This document shows, one piece after another, positions 7,267 to 10,944 of a DNA stretch of 10,944 bases. Source of the DNA: JAFAGX01 sp035501575 (GTDB taxonomy: Bacteria; Acidobacteriota; Terriglobia; Terriglobales; Acidobacteriaceae); the NCBI GenBank assembly GCA_035501575.1, contig DATJVZ010000304.1:1-10944 (forward strand), read 5' to 3'. Positions within the stretch are counted from its first letter, which is position 1, and every line of letters starts with the position of its first letter. A model generated the notes under the pieces. The model was not told where the DNA came from and did not search any database. It was given only the letters and a program-made list of their open reading frames with translations. The position numbers were made by a program, and so were the translations under genes.

Positions 7267-8001
7267 CTAACTCGAGCAACTTGACGCTGGGGCTTGCTCG
7301 AGCATCATCTGCGCGACGGTCACAAATTCGTATCCTTTGGATTTGTACCTTGCGATCAAGCGATCCGTCGCTAACACGGTTTGCGAACGATCAGCGCCAA
7401 GGGCTTCGTGTCCTCCATCGTGGAGAAGGATAACGTCGCCTCCCCGAACCTGCTGATAGACTTTTTGCTCGATGTAGTCTTCTCCCTTTCCTTTCCAATC
7501 CCCGCCCGTAACTCTCCACATGACCGGCTCGAGCCCCAATTGGCGCGCGATCCGAAACGTAGCGGGCCGGCGCCCACCGAAAGGGGGACGAAAAAACGAG
7601 CTGGGATTCCCCGCCGCGTCAGCAATTGCCAGCTGACATCGTTCGAGTTCCATTCTGGTCCGGGGTTCCGAGGCAAAAATCAGGTTGGGATGGGAAAACG
7701 TGTGATTCCCCACCACATGGCCCAGATTAACAACCTCACGCACAATATCAGGTCGCTTTGCGACATAGCGGCCAACCAGAAAGAAAGTAGCGTGCACGCC
7801 GTGTCTGGCAAGAACTTCCAAAAGGCGGAGGGTATGCGGGTCGTTTGGACCATCATCGTAGGTGAGTGCGAGCTTGCGAGAGCCACGCGGAAGACCAACC
7901 AGGCTTCGCCCATACCACTGTCCCTGGGGGGACATCGTTTGATAGCCGGCGACAAAGGCCGCTGCGCCCGCGGCGCCGCCGACGATGTAGCCGACCACCA
8001 T
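7267..8001 (-). CDS. Membrane-anchored polysaccharide deacetylase (NodB/CE4 family)
   Basis: The 244-residue protein has an N-terminal hydrophobic segment (about residues 3-20) that should act as a signal anchor, placing the enzyme outside the inner membrane. A full carbohydrate-esterase-4 domain follows: motif 1 TYDDGPND with D49/D50 (catalytic base and metal ligand); motif 2 HTFSH with metal ligands H100 and H104; motif 3 RPPFGGR (138-144); the DW motif (168-169); and LLHDGG (192-197) with the catalytic His. The family removes N- or O-acetyl groups from peptidoglycan, chitin-like oligomers or exopolysaccharide; the substrate here is unknown. ATG 8001 has no Shine-Dalgarno, but a TACAAT box ends 6 nt before it. 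The metallo-beta-lactamase-fold gene ends 53 bp upstream on the same strand. The last codons form half of an inverted repeat shared with the hemL 3' flank. Confidence 0.93.
   Translation of the reverse strand: MVVGYIVGGAAGAAAFVAGYQTMSPQGQWYGRSLVGLPRGSRKLALTYDDGPNDPHTLRLLEVLARHGVHATFFLVGRYVAKRPDIVREVVNLGHVVGNHTFSHPNLIFASEPRTRMELERCQLAIADAAGNPSSFFRPPFGGRRPATFRIARQLGLEPVMWRVTGGDWKGKGEDYIEQKVYQQVRGGDVILLHDGGHEALGADRSQTVLATDRLIARYKSKGYEFVTVAQMMLEQAPASSCSS
7271..7302. repeat. Inverted repeat at the hemL/deacetylase convergence, possible bidirectional terminator
   Basis: CTCGAGCAA (7271-7279) and TTGCTCGAG (7294-7302) form a perfect 9-bp stem around a 14-nt loop. The structure lies 25 nt after the hemL stop and inside the last codons of the deacetylase gene on the other strand. 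No T-tract follows on either strand, so it is not a textbook intrinsic terminator. Its position between converging genes still makes a transcription-stopping or mRNA-end-protecting role plausible. Confidence 0.45.
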
Positions 8002-8007
8002 GCGCCG

Positions 8008-8048
8008 ATTGTAACCGCAGCGGGCTTAGCCAGGGGTTGCCCTTAGCC
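8008..8048 (-). promoter_or_regulatory. Candidate deacetylase promoter with direct repeats
   Basis: Minus-strand TACAAT (8013-8008, 5 of 6 to TATAAT) ends 6 nt before ATG 8001, the spacing expected of a leaderless start. There is no recognisable -35. The heptamer GGCTAAG occurs twice on the same strand (8048-8042 and 8031-8025), with a 17-nt period, covering the region where a -35 would be. An activator binding to these repeats could replace the missing -35; this is inference. Confidence 0.3.
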
Positions 8049-8054
8049 GAATGA

Positions 8055-9128
8055 TCAACCCAAGGGGGCGGATGCTAAACCATGAGAGCGTGCGTGGGCG
8101 AGGCGTGCCAGCTGCCGCTCGTGCCCCAGTGCGGCAAGGCTCTTTCCCGTCAGTTCCTGGTAGACTTTTTCGACCTGCGAGGGAATATTATCTTGCGGGC
8201 CTGCCCCGCTCACGTAGCGCGCGATCTGCGGGTTGCCCTTCAGGGTTGCTCGGATAGACTCGACCTGAGTCTTTGCCTCCTCGGGCGGCTTCCCGGTCAT
8301 CCTGGCGCCAACCTCTTCCCGCAGCGCTTTAAAGAATGCCTGCTGATCGTCCAAGACAGACGCGACCGAACGTGGACCATGGCCTGTGCAGACAATCTTT
8401 GCGCCGAGTTGTTTGGCTGCATCGAGCGTTACAATCCACTTGCCTATGTCCCCGTCCCCCACGTAGTTGTAAGGTCCATTCACACAGACGTCGCCCATGA
8501 ACAGGATTTTCTCCTTGGGCAGCCAGGCCACTGCGTCGCCGTGCGTATGCGCCACTCCCAGGTGCATCAGCTCTACGCGATGTTTGCCGTCGTCGAAAAT
8601 CAAATCCTTCGAAAAGAGAACCGAGGGCGGCTTGAGCTTGGTGGTTCTGAGATCGGCCCGGGTCTTCGCGGCCTCCTCCCAGTTGCCCGGCTTGCCGCCG
8701 TAGTAGCCGGTTTCGTACCGGCGCATCTCCTCGATGACGCCCGTATGGGCCACCGGCACCCCGCCGTTGTCTATAAAGACCTGATTCCCGTAGGCGTGAT
8801 CGCCGTGATGATGGGTGTCAAAGGCGAACCTGATGGGCTTGTCGGTTTGGGCACGAATCTTGCTGATGATAAGTTTTGCTCCCGCCGGGAAATTCGCATC
8901 GACGACCAGCACATAATCTTCGAACATGATCCAGCCGTTGTTGCAGACTGCGTCGGCATTGTCGGACACGTTCCCCTCGTGAAAATAAATGTCGGGAGCT
9001 ATTTGGTCAGCTGCGGCTGCCTCTGCCGCGCCCGCGGGAACCGGCCCGCCTAGGAGTTCCATCTCCGCCGCAAGAGTTAAGAGCGTCGTCCCGCCTACCA
9101 AGAACCGACGTCTGCTGACCTCGCACAT
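8055..9128 (-). CDS. Tat-exported metallo-beta-lactamase-fold hydrolase
   Basis: The 357-residue protein starts with a twin-arginine signal: SRRRFLVGG (residues 5-13), a hydrophobic stretch to about 27, and a small-residue cleavage region near PAGAAEA (31-37), so it is probably exported folded. The catalytic core carries the metal-binding set HHHGDH (106-111), H196 in AHTHGD, D213 in MGDVCVNG and H250 in TGHGP, the two-zinc pattern of the superfamily. The C-terminal part (about 260-357) is alpha-helical and not recognised. The frame stays open to an ATG at 9284, but ATG 9128 puts the Tat motif at the N-terminus and has GAGG four nt upstream. A TAGAAT hexamer at 9181-9176 could be its -10; if so the upstream ATGs would not be transcribed. 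Substrate is unknown. Known beta-lactam resistance is not implied, since the fold also covers glyoxalase-, lactonase- and sulfatase-type hydrolases. The deacetylase follows by 53 bp. Confidence 0.9.
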   Translation of the reverse strand: MCEVSRRRFLVGGTTLLTLAAEMELLGGPVPAGAAEAAAADQIAPDIYFHEGNVSDNADAVCNNGWIMFEDYVLVVDANFPAGAKLIISKIRAQTDKPIRFAFDTHHHGDHAYGNQVFIDNGGVPVAHTGVIEEMRRYETGYYGGKPGNWEEAAKTRADLRTTKLKPPSVLFSKDLIFDDGKHRVELMHLGVAHTHGDAVAWLPKEKILFMGDVCVNGPYNYVGDGDIGKWIVTLDAAKQLGAKIVCTGHGPRSVASVLDDQQAFFKALREEVGARMTGKPPEEAKTQVESIRATLKGNPQIARYVSGAGPQDNIPSQVEKVYQELTGKSLAALGHERQLARLAHARSHGLASAPLG

Positions 9129-9291
9129 GTTGCCTCGCTTTCTCTCACTCCGTCGCCTCCACACTTCGGACATGGATTCTACACGACGCTCTCGAGACCT
9201 GCGGTGAAAAGTCAATTCCGTCCCGAGTAACCGCCTCCGTGAGCCCGGGATCCGTGCGCGATCGAGTTTACAAAGGGCAAACATTCAGTCT

Positions 9292-9468
9292 ATGCCTCTG
9301 GATTCCGACTTCATCGACTGGCTCAAAGCCGATGGCCGTGGCTATCAAACCAAAACAAATTGGCTCCTGCGCAGCACCATGCTTCATTGCACAAGACAGG
9401 CGAACGATAGTCGGCGGAAAGTCACCCCGCAACCTGGCAAAACCAGCAGGCGAAAGAACCAGGGGTGA
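9292..9468 (+). pseudogene. BrnA-like antitoxin fragment or small protein (58 codons)
   Basis: The ORF encodes LDSDFIDWLKADGRGYQTKT followed by NWLLRSTMLHCTRQ. This closely follows the ribbon-helix-helix half of BrnA/DUF4415 antitoxins, whose typical wording is an LD-D-V-WLKA-G-GYQT-IN-LLR series. In intact BrnA this segment follows an acidic N-terminal region of several dozen residues and a beta-strand of the VTIRLD type. Here the codons before the ATG (RANIQS) do not resemble that, no Shine-Dalgarno precedes ATG 9292, and the 24 residues after MLHCTRQ look unrelated. No BrnT toxin gene lies in the spacer. I read it as a decayed antitoxin remnant. A functional orphan DNA-binding peptide is possible. 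A weak GGGG/CCCC hairpin straddles the stop. Confidence 0.45.
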
Positions 9469-9485
9469 TCAGCCCCGATCGGGTT

Positions 9486-9510
9486 GAAGTTCTTAGTGTT
9501 CTTGGACAAG
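9486..9510. repeat. Fragment of a dispersed 'AACACTAAG'-type intergenic repeat
   Basis: Plus-strand GAAGTTCTTAGTGTTCTTGG, read on the minus strand, gives codons for K-N-T-K-N. This wording is typical of an AAGGACACNAAG-style repeat scattered through intergenic DNA of many soil bacteria and often mis-annotated as short KDTKNTK-like proteins. Only about 25 bp is present, so this looks like a truncated copy. The assignment rests on recall of the motif. Confidence 0.3.
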
Positions 9511-9631
9511 AGGGGTACCGCCTTTGAGGGTTCGTGTTTACCGTTTGGTTTAGGGGTTACTTTTCCTTCAATTGCGGAGGCAGATTGTCTCGCGCTATCC
9601 TGCCATTCGAAGTAACCAGTTCCTTGAGCCC

Positions 9632-10297
9632 ATGGCCAATCTGTTCGAACTCCCCCGCTACCTTGCCGTTGAAGGTCCCATACGTGTGGGCAAAAGTACG
9701 TTAGCCCGCATTCTGGCGGAGCGGTTGAACGCGCAGCGTGTGATGGAACCGGAGGAGAATGCATTCTTGCGCGCCTTCTACGAAGGCGAACGCGGAGCGG
9801 GCTTCCAGGCGCAGTTTGCTTTCTTGATTCGCCGCTTTGAGCAGCTGCGGGCGCTTGATCTCGGCCCCCGATCGCAGAAAACCGTGGTCACCGACTTCAT
9901 CTTTGAGAAGGACAAGCTCTTTGCTTGCTTGAACCTGACTGACCAGGAACTCGATACCTACAACCGTTACTACACATATTTTCGCGATCAGCTCCCCACG
10001 CCCGACCTGGTGATTTATTTGCAAGCCACACCGGAGGTTCTCAAAAAGCGGCTGAAGAAAAAGAATGCCCCGGCAGAAAAGGCAATCAATGAGGAGTATC
10101 TCGAAGAAGTGATTAAGGCCTACGAGCACTTTTTCTTTCACTACACCTCGTCTGACCTGTTGATCGTGAACACCTCGGATATCGATTTTGTGGAGCGCAA
10201 CGAAGATCTGCAGGAACTGCTGCGCAAGGTATCGGCTCCGATCAAGGGCACACAGTACTTCCTCCCCTTGGGACGGCGGGAGGCAGCCAGTGCGTAA
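9632..10297 (+). CDS. Deoxynucleoside kinase (deoxyadenosine/deoxycytidine kinase family)
   Basis: The 221-residue protein phosphorylates deoxynucleosides for dNTP salvage in the cytosol. Visible: Walker A EGPIRVGKS (14-22) with K21; a substrate-site acid in MEPEENAFL (38-46); QAQFAFLIRRFEQL (59-72); VVTDFIFEKDKLFA (85-98) where the family's catalytic acid/Arg motif lies; and a basic lid VLKKRLKKKNAPAEKAINEE (136-155) followed by AYEHFFFHY. The expected ERS/DRS arginine is not obvious in TDF, a variation I associate with a bacterial subgroup of these kinases. ATG 9632 starts ten residues before the first beta-strand. A TTG 60 bp upstream (9572) opens the same frame but adds residues unlike the family. 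Neither start has a clear Shine-Dalgarno. panB follows after 141 bp on the same strand. The preferred nucleoside cannot be read from the sequence. Confidence 0.9.
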   Translation: MANLFELPRYLAVEGPIRVGKSTLARILAERLNAQRVMEPEENAFLRAFYEGERGAGFQAQFAFLIRRFEQLRALDLGPRSQKTVVTDFIFEKDKLFACLNLTDQELDTYNRYYTYFRDQLPTPDLVIYLQATPEVLKKRLKKKNAPAEKAINEEYLEEVIKAYEHFFFHYTSSDLLIVNTSDIDFVERNEDLQELLRKVSAPIKGTQYFLPLGRREAASA

Positions 10298-10346
10298 CCT
10301 CATTTTTTGGCCGCAATGCTCTGTGGTTTCAATAAGTTACTAGGGA

Positions 10347-10375
10347 TCGACCAAGGGGGGTTGGGCATGTACAAT
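10347..10375 (+). promoter_or_regulatory. Candidate panB promoter
   Basis: TCGACC (10347-10352, 4 of 6 to TTGACA) and TACAAT (10370-10375, 5 of 6) are exactly 17 bp apart in the gap between the kinase and panB. Transcription would start near 10382, giving a leader of about 57 nt. panB may also be read through from the kinase gene, since no clear terminator separates them. Confidence 0.45.
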
Positions 10376-10405
10376 AACCTCTGAAGTGAGACCGGACAGG
10401 CTCTA

Positions 10406-10420
10406 TCCGCCCCAGGCGGA
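10406..10420 (+). promoter_or_regulatory. Small hairpin in the panB leader
   Basis: TCCGCC (10406-10411) and GGCGGA (10415-10420) form a perfect 6-bp GC-rich stem with a 3-nt loop. It ends 8 nt before the panB Shine-Dalgarno. It is not followed by T residues, so it is not a terminator. It may stabilise the leader or keep the ribosome site open. It matches no riboswitch I know. Confidence 0.35.
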
Positions 10421-10438
10421 GGGGCACTGGAGGATAGC

Positions 10439-10944
10439 TTGAGTTCCACACCGATTGGCGATCCCCGCCAGAAAATCACTGTTACCAGCTTAAAAGAAAA
10501 GAAACTTCGCGGTGAGCCCATCACCTGCCTGACGGCCTACGACTACGCTACGGCGCGCCTGGTCGATGAGGCTTCACTCGACATCGTCCTGGTAGGCGAT
10601 TCCTTGGCGCAGACCATGCTGGGCTACGACAACACGCTGGCCGTCACGCTCGAAGAAATGCTGCACCATACTCGCGCCGTTCGGCGCGGCGTCAAGCATG
10701 CATTTCTGGTTGCCGATATGCCTTTCGGCTCCTTTCACGTGACCGCGGATGACGCCCTTCGCAACGCCACCCGTTTCGTGAAAGAAGGCGGCGCCGAGGC
10801 CGTCAAGATGGAGGGCGGCAAGAAACGGGCCGAACTGATCCGCCGTGTCATCGATGCGGAAATCCCCGTCGCCGGTCACATCGGCCTGACTCCCCAGTCG
10901 GTCAACTTAATGGGCGGGTATAAAGTGCAAGGCAAGACGCTTAC
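10439..10944 (+). CDS. panB: 3-methyl-2-oxobutanoate hydroxymethyltransferase PanB, N-terminal part (partial)
   Basis: PanB adds a hydroxymethyl group from 5,10-methylenetetrahydrofolate to 2-oxoisovalerate, giving ketopantoate, the first committed step to pantothenate and CoA. The frame is open to the right edge, with 168 codons plus two bases present out of a usual 260-290. Seen: LTAYDYATARLVDEA (31-45); metal ligand D54 in VLVGDSLAQTMLGYD; D93 in VADMPFGSF; E125 in VKMEGG; and GHIGLTPQSV (146-155). All active-site residues expected in this half are present. The start is a TTG at 10439: GGAGGA (10429-10434) sits 4 nt upstream, and the first in-frame ATG would delete the opening strand and the metal-binding loop. 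The DSLA wording, in place of the commoner DSLG, is a minor variation. Location after a deoxynucleoside kinase suggests a cofactor/nucleotide cluster; panC may follow outside the window. Confidence 0.96.
   Translation, partial: MSSTPIGDPRQKITVTSLKEKKLRGEPITCLTAYDYATARLVDEASLDIVLVGDSLAQTMLGYDNTLAVTLEEMLHHTRAVRRGVKHAFLVADMPFGSFHVTADDALRNATRFVKEGGAEAVKMEGGKKRAELIRRVIDAEIPVAGHIGLTPQSVNLMGGYKVQGKTL

Larger units (their letters stand above)
9129..9631. other. Divergent spacer with little coding content
   Basis: This 503-bp gap lies between the MBL-fold gene (leftward) and the nucleoside kinase (rightward). It contains a short BrnA-like ORF of uncertain status (9292-9468) and a fragment resembling a dispersed repeat (9486-9510), listed separately. 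The remaining sequence should hold the promoters of both flanking genes. No strong -35/-10 pair is evident for either. Confidence 0.55.

Noticed and set aside
8082..9053. Plus-strand ORF of 323 codons
   Set aside because: It is antisense to the MBL-fold hydrolase, which has a full metal-binding set and a Tat signal. No ribosome site or domain supports the plus-strand frame.
8055..9128. Antibiotic-resistance beta-lactamase reading of the MBL-fold gene
   Set aside because: The fold is shared by many hydrolases. Nothing beyond the generic metal ligands points to beta-lactam substrates.
9129..9284. N-terminal extension of the MBL-fold protein to ATG 9284
   Set aside because: It would bury the twin-arginine signal 52 residues in, behind an arginine-rich stretch unlike any export signal. 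The start at 9128 is better.
9461..9475. GGGG/CCCC hairpin at the end of the BrnA-like ORF as a terminator
   Set aside because: The stem is only 4-5 bp and no T-tract follows on either strand.
9545..9572. TTGGTT and TTCAAT with 16-bp spacing as a kinase promoter
   Set aside because: Both hexamers match poorly and similar pairs arise by chance in this AT-richer stretch, so it is not listed as a feature.
10317..10385. 22-codon ATG ORF between the kinase and panB
   Set aside because: It has no Shine-Dalgarno and no recognisable composition, and it overlaps the candidate panB promoter.

Overview
The window is GC-rich bacterial chromosome, most likely from the phylum Acidobacteriota (soil-type Acidobacteriia). 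The strongest pointer is the gene at 4622-2136. It has the two-copy MacB/FtsX permease layout with no ATPase, the 'acidobacterial duplicated orphan permease' (ADOP) family. The other genes are chromosomal housekeeping or peripheral-metabolism genes. I see no phage, plasmid, insertion sequence, CRISPR or defence island, and no tRNA or rRNA.

Layout. Positions 1-5600 are all on the minus strand. In transcription order they are a GME-superfamily guanidine-modifying (DDAH/arginine-deiminase-like) enzyme, the ADOP permease, and the N-terminal 655 codons of mfd, which runs off the left edge. A 343-bp divergent spacer follows (5601-5943). It holds a terminator-like hairpin facing the minus strand, a second stem-loop, an AT-rich candidate promoter for hemL, and a short palindrome. 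hemL (5944-7245, plus) makes 5-aminolevulinate for tetrapyrroles. It converges on a membrane-anchored polysaccharide deacetylase (8001-7267). Upstream of that lies a Tat-exported metallo-beta-lactamase-fold hydrolase (9128-8055), and the two minus-strand genes may be co-transcribed. The spacer 9129-9631 is mostly non-coding. It contains a 58-codon ORF resembling the C-terminal half of BrnA-type antitoxins, with no toxin gene beside it, and a scrap of a dispersed soil-bacterial repeat. On the plus strand a deoxynucleoside kinase (9632-10297) leads into panB (from a TTG start at 10439, cut by the right edge).

Functional links. The kinase-panB pair fits the nucleotide/folate/pantothenate cluster seen in related genomes. 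hemL stands alone. Several minus-strand genes lack a clear Shine-Dalgarno but carry a -10-like hexamer 6-9 nt before the ATG, which suggests leaderless or nearly leaderless transcripts. ADOP, hemL and panB have clear Shine-Dalgarno sequences.

I did not find a convincing new multi-gene system. The best second-look items are the BrnA-like remnant, the leaderless-promoter pattern, the orphan permease beside a GME-fold enzyme, and the terminator-like hairpin ahead of that enzyme gene.
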